DNA of 64,000 nucleotides. Origin: Augochlora pura (lineage: Eukaryota; Arthropoda; Insecta; Hymenoptera; Halictidae). The notes under the pieces were generated by a model, which did no database searches, had not been told where the DNA came from, and worked only from the letters and a program-made list of their open reading frames with translations. Location: assembly GCF_028453695.1 (NCBI RefSeq), contig NC_135773.1, forward strand, positions 3,968,001-4,032,000. The letters run 5' to 3'. Shown in pieces: positions 48,227 through 60,640 of this stretch (its first letter is position 1; every line of letters starts with the position of its first letter). The translations under genes were made by a program, and so were the position numbers.

Positions 48227-50765
48227 ACTACGCCTAACTTTTCTGCCCTAATTGCATGAAATCCACAGTCTCGCAAGAAATAAACGAATGTTGCCCCCAG
48301 TTTTAGATAAATTGACAAGCTATTCCGTATTCGCGGCAATATTTTTAAGTTTCCTGAAACCGGGCTCTTCCTATGCATCGGGGACGCGCGCGCCGAATCG
48401 AACTTCTCGCGGAACTTTCGCAAGCAAAACTCCAAGAGAATCTTATTTTCTTGATTAAGGGTAGCGTTCACGTTGGCGCGGCAGTCAATTTAACTGGGCT
48501 GCTCTTCGTGCGATACCGAAGAACAAGAAACACCAATATTTGTGACAACTTTTGTATATTTTTCCCGAACTTCGGCAATGTTATTGCTCGGTTCGTTAAG
48601 CAAACAGCAGGGAACCCAGAGTTGCGTTCGTAGTACCACCAAACTTCTGCCTGCTGCCCGAGATACTAAGGAGTGTAACGAATCGAAGCGTGCTCGATTT
48701 TTCATGGCGTTCCATTTCATTTCTTTAGCATCTGATTGATTCTTATTTTCTTGTACCGGCATGGAATTTATGGATCGGATTCAGTGTAGTTGCATCGGGC
48801 AGGTTGGAGATTTTTACGAATCATTATGTTCCTTTCTGAGCATGGGCGATGTTATTTTCCTTAAAATTATATTGTGCAAGTCTGGGATATATTTAAAATA
48901 ATAAATGGTATGAATTAAATAGACTGAAGTTATTTTCAGCGATTATTTCGTACAAGATAGTAATTTTACAATTTCACTGATTACAAAATAAAAAGCCCAC
49001 CATTCCGAGACCAATTTTTCTACTATTAATTAATTTAAGCAACTGTTCAAAGTATTCTCTAACATTTCGACCTATATAATGACCTTCGCTCAGGATTATT
49101 GGAAGTTATCGTGTCGCTGTCTTACAAAAGAGAAGATGGCGATCTCCGCGTGAAAAAAAAACGCCTCGGCAGACTAATCATCGCCCTCCCGGGGCCTTCA
49201 TCTTCCACGGGGAGGGGGACGGCGCGACAAAGTCGTGTGGAACGAGATAAGGAAAAAATCGCTGCGCAGTTACGGTTCCCGATGTTACGTAAAAACCCGT
49301 TGCTCAAGGAAGAAGAATATCCGCAATATTTCGGGCTGATCTAGATGTCCTCTTCCCAGTTTACGCCGACAATTTACGACTCTGAAATGGGCGTGTTTAC
49401 TAAGCGGCCGTGTCCTAACCCAGCCGAGACCATTACGGAACAAGTGCGCTTTAGAGATAATAGCGGGCGCCTCGGTTAAGGCGCTGAGAATCTTGGAAAA
49501 TTGGATTCTGCGAGAGCATGCCACCACCCCTTTTTGCCCGACGGAGCCCGCGTCATCCTAGACGAGGGCCGCCCGACGCGCCGACGACTACCAGGAGGGG
49601 GGGGGGGGGGTTACGGCGCTACCCCGCTACATAGAATGTATTAAACACGTTGGTCAACGGTGTACATGGGATTCTGTATGTGGGACCCGCTCGGGGGAGC
49701 TCGTCTGAACGTATAAAGAGAAGATGGCCCTCTCCCAAAGCTCAATATAGTTTAGATTAAATGAATCGCAGCCCTTGGACGATTATGCGACGTTAGGTTT
49801 TAACCCCCGAGGGGTTCAAGGATGAGTTAACTGAAACGTTAGGGTCTGTAAGGATTAGTAAGCGTTTGGTAAAGTAAAAATTGTTAAGAACTTAGGTATC
49901 CAGAGGAAGAATTTTTTAAAATACATTGACAGAAATTGCTAAATATAATTATAAAAGACTCCAAAGACATATTATCTATATCTTAAAATTATAAGAAAAT
50001 ATCTATTAATTTCTATTGTACATAAAAATGTTTTCCATTTCACAAAATGCATTAAGGAAAAATATAAGCTTTCTATACTTTCGCCGAAACCTTCCCTAAT
50101 TTTTCCTACTAATATATGCCAATATTATATATCCGTACATATATACTTTATCATAATATATCAAAACGATGTCGACTTGAAATAAAAATCGCTATACTGT
50201 CGTGAAATTTTCTAAGAATAAATAAATAACTGACACCCTATTTCTATTTATATTTTACACGATTACCTTACAGTATTAATACAACGTAATTCTATAAAAA
50301 GGGTTAATACAAAATTACAAATATTTCATTCTGATTACAAGAGACATTCTCTATCATATACTTATTTCCTGAAAGGTACGTGTGCCATTCCGAATCGCGC
50401 ATCCAGTTCGCACAGTACTTGCAAATATCGCAGTCTTGTTAAAACGCCGGCAATATTTAAAAAAAAAAAAACCCGTTGTAGATCGACGCGCATGCATAGG
50501 CGTCGAGTGGCCACTCTGTCTCCGCGCGACGCAGTATATCGATGTTACAAGGCTACCCTGGGCGCTTCAGCCACTGGAACTATTAACACACTATAATCTC
50601 TTCGCGTGTAACTTGCTGTTAAGCGCCCCGGTAAAACCCTTCACTCAGTTTTCCCATCACCTTCCATTATCCCTCGGCTGAATGGTCATACCTTTGTCCC
50701 GCCCTACGCCGGGTACATTTATTTTCGAACACCGCCGAACTCTCGCGGGGGGGGGGGGGGGGGGG

Positions 50766-50865
50766 NNNNNNNNNNNNNNNNNNNNNNNNNNNNNNNNNNN
50801 NNNNNNNNNNNNNNNNNNNNNNNNNNNNNNNNNNNNNNNNNNNNNNNNNNNNNNNNNNNNNNNNN
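50766..50865. other. assembly gap, 100 N (copy B)
   Basis: Exactly 100 N after 19 G, at the position equivalent to the gap at 30971-31070. Confidence 0.99.
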
Positions 50866-52244
50866 GGGGACTTTATCGACACTCACGAACTTTCGAATGG
50901 GGCGGCACGAAGAAACGTCGCCGGGCATCTACGAATTTTCCGGCCGCTGCGAACTGTTCCGTCGTTGTTCGCGACGCTTTCTCTTCATTAGTGACGTCGG
51001 TGAGGAACTCGATCGTCTTTGATAATGTTGTAATGTAAATGAATATTGTGATTTTCGAAATCTGGTTCCATTGAGAATAATTTCTGGTTGGCTTAAATGT
51101 TTACTAAAAATCACATTTTTCATTGTTGTTGCTTTAGTTTCTGACATATCTATCAATATATATTTTTTTAATAAATATAATATTTTTATAATATAATATT
51201 TAAAAATATATAAGTGATTTAAACCGCAGGCCTTTAGACATTTCCAGCCAATGGAAATTGGCAAAATATAAGAAATCGTGTATATCAAGCGAAATTAATT
51301 GTCTCAATTTTATTTCCACCATGAAGGATCCTTTAATCAATGAAAATAATTTTTACCTTAATTTGTCTAGCGATCAGGATCTAATTAGCGAAATATTCTC
51401 TCGAATATGTTCTCCGCCCTTTTTAAGGATCGTTTAAGAACTCTTACTCAATAATGGTATTTTAAAAAATCTTTATCCAATATTTAGTCAATAATTTTAC
51501 CGTTTCATTAAATCAGAAAAAATCAAATAAATCTAACGTAACCATTTACGCTAATAAAATAAATAAAAATAAATAACAAAAATTCTTAATCAACAACCAA
51601 GAAGTTTTTAAAGCCTTTAATATAAAATTATCCTCGCCCCAACTATTACGCTTAAAACTACCCTAACTCGTTTAATAATTCGCAGCTGTCCTGTAACTAA
51701 TAAATAACAGCAGAGTTTTATTATTTAGTTATGTAACATCGAACCCATCGCAGCCGATAATTTCACAGCAATCAAAAGAATTCGAAGGAAGCTAGTCGAT
51801 GGACCGCAGTTTCTTCAGTGTCAATTTGTGTCGTGGTCGAAGTTCTTATGATTCGAAAAGAGTGGCCACGTTTTCTGGGTGAGCGAGCAAACGCGCGTCA
51901 AATTCGGATATTCTATATGGTGTGGCCGGTCAGTCGAGGATCTTGAATTCCCCCGGAAATTCGGTGAGATCCATGCGAGCGGGAATTTGGCAAATCCGAA
52001 GGGCTGTTGTGGAACCGCATTGAAAGCGTGGCGGATGAGATCTTATTCATCTTCGAGAAATCCCCGCGTTTGATGCGGTTCGACGAAAATATCGAATCGC
52101 GTGCACCCCGGGACTCGGCATTACTTTCGCGTGATTTACTAACTACAGGCTACGCGGCAGCGAGTGCCGGCTAATAGAATCGATCGCGATAGCTTACCTG
52201 GGACTAGTGGATCTCGAGTATTTAACGCTGGCACAGTTTTGTTA

Positions 52245-52449
52245 ATTGTAATTTAACTATTTAAATAGTTTTGTAAATTGTAATTTACTATTTCAATATT
52301 TTGTAAATTGTAATTTACTATTTCAATATTTTGTAAATTGTAATTTACTATTTCAATATCTTGTAAATTGTAATTTACTATTTATATACTTTATAAATTG
52401 TAATTTACTATTTAAATAATTTGTAAATTGTAATTTACTATTTAAATAG
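52245..52449. repeat. 30-bp AT minisatellite, copy B (~6.8 units)
   Basis: About three units fewer than copy A. Confidence 0.93.
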
Positions 52450-53282
52450 AAATGCAGTCGACGTAATTTATTTTGCAATCTGTGATGTACTTGCTTGTCG
52501 AGATTGCTTAACAACGAGGTCCATATAAGTCCACAATATGCAATAGTTACCTGATAATTACCTTTTTAATTTAAACTTTGACATATTCAATTATAATGTT
52601 ATAAACATATGATGATCACTAGCTGCGTTTAATTAACTCGTAGTTCTAGAATTACCTATTAACTCGATAGTATAACTATTTACACAAGACTATCAGGATA
52701 TCGAAACAACGCAAATTTGCTTTCGCTTTTCCTGGCTCGAAACATGTAACAAAATTTCAGGAACACCCTTCGACGTTTCTAAAATTCAATAATTTCGAGA
52801 AAAGCAGAGATACAGGGAGCAAATATTGAATTATTTACTAAAACATGTTTACAAAATTTTTTAGCAAATCCGATACTTTCGTTGAAAGCATGAAATGATT
52901 AAACAGTAGAAGCGTTAAGAATGCATAAATTGCCCGAGTAAGGATAACAGCGAGAGAAAAAATGTTGCTGGTTTCGCATTGAATTCTGAAGCGTCACTGA
53001 CTGACGCACCGCAGCGGCAGCGGCCAATAAAACCACGGCGCGCCTTAAAAAACAGTTTTTTTCAAATATTTAGATAGAGACCGAGTGCAATAGCTAACGA
53101 TTCGACCGGCGGAATCGAAATCATTTTTTACGGTAAAATAAATAACGGGATGTTATTTAATTGTCTGCAAAAAAGCTTTAGAAAGCTGACCTTTCGAAGA
53201 TAACTCGCTTTTCGTAAAATCAATAGCGCTGAATTGTATAGTATCTATCGGGACGGTGTGGCAAAGCAACTTTGCATGTTCT

Positions 53283-53294
53283 GCTCTCTCTCTC

Positions 53295-53337
<43 letters not shown>
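53283..53337. repeat. (TC)n, interrupted, copy B
   Basis: TC run with one CCC interruption, longer than the perfect run in copy A (about 33576-33617). Confidence 0.93.
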
Positions 53338-53338
<1 letters not shown>

Positions 53339-53725
53339 CGGTTGTTCCGCGTCGTTTTTTTTTATTTTCATGCGCAAACTTTACAAGCTGACGATGGTTC
53401 GTTTTTTATTGCGTTGGATCGGTAGTATCGACAGGTGCACTATTCGAGGTTCTGTCAACACGCCTCTGATTACTGTCGGGCGCAGAGGATCGACTTTTAT
53501 ATTTCATACTGATTTACCGTTCCCGAAATAATTTCGCGGGAGTCAGCCGAGCGTAATCGAATTGGAACACTGGAAACTATTTGTGAGATTCGGAACCAAA
53601 ACTAATATCATTTAATGGTGATCGATGAAATTAAATCAAGCAGGCGCGTTTGTGACTAATGGGAGAATATACCAAAGTGACGTCTTCATCATATTTTAAG
53701 AAATTTGATTAAGCTTCTCCATCTT

Positions 53726-53842
53726 TATGAATTCACAGTTACGACTTTATTTGATACTCTTTAGATCAAATTCCATTAATTTAATTTCTAAGATTTTCGT
53801 CGTCAATAAATTCAGATGGAAATCAAAAAAATCGTGGTTAAT
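53726..53842. other. 117-bp segment present only in copy B
   Basis: Copy A reads CCATCTTCTTATCAG where copy B reads CCATCTT, 117 bp, then CTTATCAG. Short homology (ATCTT) lies at both edges in B. The segment has no terminal inverted repeats, so a microhomology deletion in A is more likely than a transposon insertion in B. Confidence 0.9.
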
Positions 53843-53902
53843 CTTATCAGTTTTCATTGTTAATTTGCAGCTTTTTTCTCTAAGTTAACTGCTATTTTTG
53901 CA

Positions 53903-54223
53903 ACTACAAAAGGAGAGAGGACAATCCAAAAGAAGGAGGTGCCAACCTTGAAGGGGGCGTTCTAACCTTAAAGGGGCAGGGCGAATACAAAAAGGGACGG
54001 AACCAACCCAAGAAGAAGCGGGGATGACAGAAAATGTACCAAATCCAATTTTAAAGAGTGTGACCTAATACAAAATGAAATTGAACTAATTCAAAAGGGG
54101 CGGAGCTAATACAAAAGGGGATGGAACTACTACTTTAGAAGTCAGAATTAACCTCAAAGAGGCGGAGACAACACAGAAGAGGGCGGTCTAATACAAAAGG
54201 AGGCGTGGCCAACCCGAAATCAT
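53903..54223. repeat. degenerate G-rich repeat, ACAAAAGGGGCGG type (copy B)
   Basis: Counterpart of 34073-34382, almost unchanged. Confidence 0.75.
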
Positions 54224-54766
54224 CTCTGCAAAAGTTCAACCCTGTTACTTCTCCATAAAGTTAATTATAGATTAAATTAAATTGCACATTTCCGTCAATT
54301 TTCCCCCTCCACTGGCTTCCAAAAAACACTAACAATGTTCCATTCAAGAAACACTCAATACCATCCGCTTCACCATAAATCATGAACCTGCTTTCCGCGG
54401 TGAATGTACCTCGAGCGCGTGAGAATTCCGTTGCATATTTAACATGAATTCGGTGAAAGAAACGCGAGCGCCATTAAATTCTCAGCTAGTTTCGCGTCCA
54501 CGTTTCCTACGACTGTTCTACGTCACTGAATCCCAGATGTTCCGCTGAACGGTACCGTGTCATTTTCTCACGGCAACTGCACCGTACATCCACACCGTGC
54601 TCGCGAGATGGCCCGTGTACATTTTCCAGGATCGCGAAGATTGCGCACTGCGTCCCCAGCAAATCGTCGCCGGTGTTTACTTCGCGCGAATCTCTTCGCT
54701 TTAGTGTCGTGCTTTTCGTCGTAGCGATTACGATTGATGACAGCGTCGCGGATAAAACGGTCGCCG

Positions 54767-54940
54767 GCGGTGCCAAAAGTCGACGGCGTCGCATGGCAGC
54801 AGGTGTTAACGGTGCATAAACAGGTCTGGTAAGGGTGGTGATACTGGATGTTTTCGTTGCTTTGAAATTCTACGTGGATGTAAGATTATTATAGATTTTT
54901 GGATCGACCTGTGTTGGTCATCAATGTTGGTACACTATTA
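54767..54940. other. start of unique right flank
   Basis: Sequence continues from copy B without any gap (CGGTCGCCG then GCGGTGCCAAAAG). No repeat marks the boundary. No gene. Confidence 0.7.
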
Positions 54941-55266
54941 TTAACACGTTCGTCGCCATATCTGCGTAACAGGTACGCTTCTGTAGGTGCCCCGTCACCC
55001 AATTATGGATGACACTCTTCTGATTCAAGATTTTATTTATTTAATTTATAAAAATTCCATTCGTAGCACCGGAATTTAATGGAGTAAGCACCGGCACATG
55101 TAAAATATACAAAATAAAAATTTTAAAAATTCATACATTATCATATTTGTTATACATTAATTTATATTTAATGTATAAAGTATAACGTTATCCTATGCGT
55201 TCTAACTGGCAAATTTGGGCCTGGTAAAAAACTCGAGCGATTCGCGCCGAGCTAAGAACGTGTTAA
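54941..55266. mobile_element. TTAA-flanked MITE 5
   Basis: The left end TTAACACGTTCGTCGCC (54941) and right end GCTAAGAACGTGTTAA (ending 55266) share an 11-bp perfect inverted repeat TTAACACGTTC, with TTAA on both sides. It is 326 bp, AT-rich inside, with no coding capacity. The ends are of the TTAACACGTT type, also seen at 28197 on the minus strand, and it is probably piggyBac-like and non-autonomous. It lies in unique DNA 175 bp beyond copy B. Confidence 0.68.
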
Positions 55267-56290
55267 CATATAGCGTTACATAATTCATGATACAGAGCCA
55301 AGAATAATGAAATTGTGCAATTTCGTCCGCTTACAAGGATCTCTGTGTTCCAAAGTGTCGTTAATGCGACCCGCCGTGGAAATAAGTGTCTTCTTTTCCG
55401 AGAAACCTCAGATAGCAATAACAGTTGAATAGATTTGAGAAACTCGTTTCTCCGGCGAAAGGTCCAGGCGCTCCCAGGGTCGCCGCGAGTAAGACGATCG
55501 GTCCGGCGGTCACGAGGCCAAAGGAGCAGGTTGAACGTCCGCTCGTAGAAGGAATCGTGCCCGTTTCCCAAGGCTGCCGGAAAGCTCGGCAAGGCACCCC
55601 CTATCTGCCCAACGGCCGGCAGTAAATCGCGCGGCGCGATAAAGCTCACGCCGAGGGTCCTAATCGTTTTTCCATGAGCTCGTAGCCGCGCGTTCGTGCC
55701 TCCCTGCGGAGGGAGTGCCTGCGACCGCGAAATGTGGGCCACGCCTGGCCACCTGAAACGAAACTCTCCTTCGATTTAAGCCCTCGTTTTTAGGGGGTGG
55801 GGGATGGGGGGGGGGGGGGAGAACGTTGCACACGGCCCGAACTCAAGGATCGCCGTGTGTGTCGCCGGCTAATCGAGTTCGGGGTTCCTGCGAGCGCACC
55901 GCAACGCGTGCCGCCGCAATTCTCATCAGTCACGGGTCATTTCGCGCGCGGTTAACACCAAGGACCCACTCGGACGGACGCGGATTCAATTTTCGACGGA
56001 TCGGTTTTTCCATTGATTGGTCCGATGGCCGGACGGGTGTGCCTGGGGACCGACGCTGCGGAACGTTTCACGGAATTAAGGGAGATTGGTTGTTCCTTGG
56101 GAGTGGACGCTTTCGACGGTTTTATGACGGTTCTTCGGTTTCCTTTGGCAGATTTCTTTTTTTTTTCGGATATTTTCATTTATGCGATTGCCGGTTTTTG
56201 GAACGGGCCACGGCATCGCGGTTATTTGATTGCTTTTCGCGTGGCTGCGATTTATGGCGGTCGCTGTTGGAATGAGGAGCATCGCGTAAA
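55267..56290. other. GC-rich block, no gene accepted
   Basis: Holds the longest frames of the right flank: minus 55263-55742 (159 codons) and plus 55826-56275 (149 codons). Neither shows a known domain or cysteine or charge pattern that I recognise, and opposite-strand frames overlap both. A G-rich stretch at 55797-55821 includes a run of about 13 G. Confidence 0.5.
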
Positions 56291-56960
56291 GTAGAGATTT
56301 TGAAAATAAATTGGTACTGAATTTTCGACTTCATAATTGCTGTAAAATGGAAATAGTATGACAGTAGTATATCGTTAGTGTAGAATAGTATAACATTTAT
56401 GTTTTCATAGTTTTGTAGTTCATCCATTCAGGTTTCTCGCAAATGCATAAAATCCACAGTTTGATCGTCAATTTCGGTTTGCCAATTTTTCTATTAATAT
56501 TCTCACGTATATTAACACTCTTCATATCGATATTTCATAGCTCGACACGTTGGCTGGAAACCCCAGAAATATCTTACAAAATCGATCAGTCCTGGCACGC
56601 TGCTTGCTCTTGACAATTTTATAATAGTTGTCATCTTCTTTCACGTATCCATAGCAAATCCATACTGTCAGCATTTAATACTGAAATACGTCTTTTATGC
56701 ATTTATAACAAGAATATAACAATGCAATTCTACCAACGTCAACTATAATTAATAATATTAAAATCGAACATCAAAGCAGGGAATTTTTATCTGAAACAAT
56801 TACCTAAAATAAATTCTCTCTACCGATTTCCCTAGCACTACGATTTGCCACATTAATCAAATAACTACGATCTCCCTACCTCCATTGTAATAAGAAATTC
56901 AACAAGAGAAACCGAAACAAAACAGTCGCAATCCTGCTTAACACCGAAACGTTCGAAGCC
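56291..56960. other. AT-rich block, no gene seen
   Basis: A/T-rich with stops in all frames. Contains GCATAAAATCCACAGT at about 56443, a motif also seen near 15192 and 28458. Confidence 0.6.
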
Positions 56961-57552
56961 ATTTTTAACCGAACGAGAACGTCGACGGCGACGCGCCATC
57001 AATCCCGGCCCGTTAGATCCCGGCGAACGGCGATCCATCCGCAGCAGAACTTGTCGTATCGAAGGTACCGATCAAAACCCCGTCGCTGGTCAATCAAGAG
57101 CAGTCACGGCGCGCCGGGCCCGACCGCGTACAATCGCAACTCTCATCGGACAGAGCGCGCGGCGTTTCGTTCGGTGGGCAGGCCTGCCGTGCAAACACCG
57201 AACGGGAAATACTTGGCCAGCGCCGGGAGAAACGTCTCGCAAGAACGAGTTAGCGTGCAACCGACTGGACGTCAAAGACCTCTTTGATCGATAAACGTCC
57301 GATGACGATCCGCGGTGAATCGATACGCCGGAAGTGTTGCGGCGACCCGCGGCCCTTTCGCGCGCGACCTGCAACGTCAGCTTCCTGCTCGGCGAACGCT
57401 ATAATAAAGCCGGCACCGGAATCGTTTTGTCCCTGTTCCAGAAACAACCGAAGCCGCGAACCCAACGTTGACAACGAGCCCCCTACCGCCCACTTTACAT
57501 TCTACGTGTCATATTTCATTAACCGTATCGCGGACCCGCGTGTTTGCGCTTC
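56961..57552. other. GC-rich block, no gene accepted
   Basis: CpG-rich, with short frames of 74-94 codons on both strands and no recognised domain. Confidence 0.55.
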
Positions 57553-57988
57553 TTAACACTTCAACGACCGGCAGCCTATAAATCGGCTTTTTACCCCTGA
57601 TAAATAGATAGCAGTGAATCGATTATTATGGCAGCTAATAATTTGTTATCTATTATTGAGATAAACGTGTTAGATTATATTACTGTGAGCTTTAATATTA
57701 TTATACAATTTTTTTAAATATATAGATCCCTTATTAGATATTTATATATACATATCTTTCGCAATTAATGAAATAGATCAAATATAGTAAAAATGGTTTC
57801 TAATATTTTCTTTTACAGTTTCTAATATTATAAAAATATTCCCAGAATCTTTTAGTTATACCTCTTTATTAAGATCTACTTTATAACATAAATCATACAT
57901 TGTTAAATAAACCCAATCCTGGCATTACAATAAAAGAATACGCATTAGTCGTGATAAAGGCTCGCTGGTTCTAGCGTTAGTTTATTAA
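57553..57988. mobile_element. possible TTAA element, weak right end
   Basis: TTAACACTTCAACGACCGG at 57553 resembles the left end of MITE 5. A TTAA at 57985-57988 preceded by GCTGGTTCTAGCGTTAG could be the partner but matches only loosely. The interior is AT-rich and non-coding. Confidence 0.3.
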
Positions 57989-58640
57989 AAAGATTAAAAA
58001 AAGGCCCGCGTTATTCAACGACCACTTTTTGCATTAAACGTAGACAATTTTTGCTTCGCACAAAGATCCGCGGTCCGCTAATGAGGCGCGCGGCGGAAGC
58101 CGGTGACGGATAGGGTGGCAAACACGGGTCAAAGTCCTCCAACGTCCACAGCAGAACACGCCGCCGACGACGACGAGGTGTGCGGTGTGATTAGGCAGTT
58201 CGGTGGACGGTTTGGTTGTAACCGAAGTTTCAGTGGTAGGAATTTATGGTAAAACCAGCGCGGAACACAGGTGTGCAAACATGTATTGACACGGCGCTAT
58301 TGAAAATTGATTATTACCGGCGGCGGTCGAATATAGGAGGGGTGGGGGAGGGGGGGGGGGGGCCGAGGGGAACTGACGGCGAACCGCGATAGAGGCTTCC
58401 TTTGAGAACCGGCGTGCTGGCGACAGGGGTAGCTTTGGTTCGCTCTGTGCAGAAATTTTAGTGTTCGTTATTGTTACGCTGTGCCGCGCCGCGCCGCGCC
58501 GCGCGCACCGGTTTCGTTGAATCTTTGACTCGACTGCTGCCGGCTTTGAATAATACATCCGCCGGTGCTCGACTGTTCGAGAGAGAGAGAGAGAGAGAGA
58601 TCGTTCATCAATCCCGTCTCCTTTAGTTGGCAAACGTCGA
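57989..58640. other. GC-rich block with several simple repeats
   Basis: Includes a G run around 58351-58362, (GCGCC)n at about 58482-58504 and (GA)n at about 58579-58600. The 129-codon minus frame crosses these repeats and is not accepted. Confidence 0.6.
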
Positions 58641-59160
58641 ATTTTTTTTCATCGCGTTTTTAGTTAAATTTTTTAGAGACCGGCGTTAGAGATTAAACTG
58701 ACAAGTTGCATTCGCTGTCGCGTGAATCCAACCGGACTGCGTGTCAATAAAGAAAATTCGAAAAAGTCACTGTTTCGTGTCTGGTAAAAGTTCGAACGTT
58801 TAAATAATGATTTGCAGCAACAGAATGTTTAATAGATTGAACAGAAGATTCTTTTCAAGCGAGATCGTCGAATATTAGAACGTCAGTTCGGAACAAAACA
58901 CTTCTTACATTGCTTTATCAACGTAGCACCATTTTACGATTTCATTTATAACAAAATAATTGTGAAGGTTTATATGTGAAGGAAATTCTAAAAATGCTCA
59001 TAAAATGCTTATATTAATTCACAGGAAATGAAACAATTAAATCCGATTTATTTTACCACCCTATGAAAACTTTGAAAAACTATGAAACCTTTCTTCCGCG
59101 AAAATTTGCGATCTTCAAATTCATTTGTCGTAACATGTAACCATAACTGTGTTCTTCCAC
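58641..59160. other. AT-rich block, no gene seen
   Basis: A/T-rich, nothing recognised. Confidence 0.6.
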
Positions 59161-59640
59161 GGTCCAACAAACTCCGTATAAATTAGTCGGAAACAATCAG
59201 CGAGGTACTAATGCGAGGACTACGAAAATGGAATTATAGGAGGATTAAGTGTAGGACAGTTGTTTCACTGTATCGGAATCGACGGTCCCGGTGGCTTAAG
59301 ACCGCTCCGAGCCATCGTACCCGGGTCATTAAGTTATCGATCTGCACGCGTCTTGTAACAATCGTAAGCTTATTACAAACGGCGGTCCCCGTATCAATAA
59401 TGGACCACGGCAACGAGCTATCTACGTCGAAACATTCCGCTGCTGTGGTGGGAATCGTATCGACTACACACCGATCGCACGAATCCAGGTGGTCAAAAAG
59501 GTAAACACCGATTGTTTGCAATTTGGTACACGAATGGCATGCGGTCACATAAATAATCATTGTGCTAACAATACGACTTAGTAGTTGCCATTTATACACC
59601 TAGTTGTGGAATAGTTTGAACTTCGACTCACTATAGCGAT
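59161..59640. other. mid-GC block with opposing frames, no gene accepted
   Basis: A 121-codon minus frame (59234-59599) with six Cys and a hydrophobic start opens at GTG, not ATG. A 97-codon plus frame overlaps it. No family recognised. Confidence 0.45.
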
Positions 59641-60090
59641 GATGAAATAATATCTGTTTTTGGTGTTTGTAATTTTTTTGCGGGGATCTGTCGTTAATAA
59701 TAAATTGTATAATTTGTTTAAGGCTATTTTACTCGAGGACGAAGTTTAACATTTATACCTGAATTATTAATTTTACCTTTCATGTTTAATAAGATTGTCT
59801 ATATTTGAAGTGAAAGCTACATTTTCTTAAATTATTTATATATTCTCAATTAATATAGTTGTTATAAAATATTATTGTTGCTGAAGACAGAGCTTAGTTT
59901 AAAATAATATTATATTGTAATAATAAATCATATCATTCCTTATATATTTTATATCATTACTTATAGATTCTAGCAATTCTAATGATTATTATACAGTATT
60001 AAAATAATAAATCACATTACTCGTTATAGATTCTCGTAATAACATTACCACCTTATTTGATAATACTTCTACCAATATCTAACATCAAAT
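59641..60090. other. AT-rich block, no gene seen
   Basis: A/T-rich, nothing recognised. Confidence 0.6.
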
Positions 60091-60640
60091 CAAATTATCG
60101 GTCTCCTCCGCCAGCCTGGAGATCCGATTACCGACCTAAACTACTGAAACTGGATCATCAGCGTCGAGTGAATACTTTTTTCTTTTTCTTTTTAGATCCG
60201 CGGTCATTTATTTCTTGACTAATGTCGCGCGCGCGCCTCGCGCATCAATCACCATCGTCAAGAAGCATTAGCCTCTCCAGCGGACGCCGGTTCCTCCGAA
60301 CAACTCACGTGGCCAATTCACTTAACACGAAACGTCACGACATCATTACTATAACCATAGCGTTATGAATGCGCGCACATACGTTACACTTTTATTTCAC
60401 GGCGTGCATTAAGGCGCCTTAACGACTCTGCTTTATTGATCAATAATTTCCTCGAGGGTCGCTCAAGGAAGTGGAAATTCTCGCGCGTCAGGCCATTCCG
60501 AGTCCCGAGAAAAACGAGAGTTCTAAAAGGGCGCGCACTATTCGTAGAATTTTAACCGAACGACGGCCCCGCGACCGTCGTAATTCCTCCAATGAGCGCG
60601 CGCGAGAAATACAAATGATAGGGTAGAAAATATCGGCGCC
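60091..60640. other. GC-rich block, no gene seen
   Basis: CpG-rich, short frames only. Confidence 0.6.

Larger units (their letters stand above)
35033..54766. repeat. copy B of the 19.6/19.7-kb direct duplication
   Basis: Counterpart of 15358-34932. Made of contigs 35033-50765 and 50866-54766; the latter is continuous with the right flank. Offset from copy A is 19675 at the start and 19834 at the end. It contains the same elements and no gene. Differences are SNPs, array lengths and a 117-bp segment (53726-53842) absent from copy A. Confidence 0.97.

Noticed and set aside
55263..56275. Two frames of 149-159 codons on opposite strands as a gene pair
   Set aside because: Neither has a recognisable domain, both overlap other open frames, and GC-rich DNA readily gives frames of this length.
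59234..59599. Small cysteine-containing secreted-like frame on the minus strand
   Set aside because: Opens at GTG rather than ATG, overlaps a plus-strand frame, and matches no family I know. It could at best be an exon of unknown phase.
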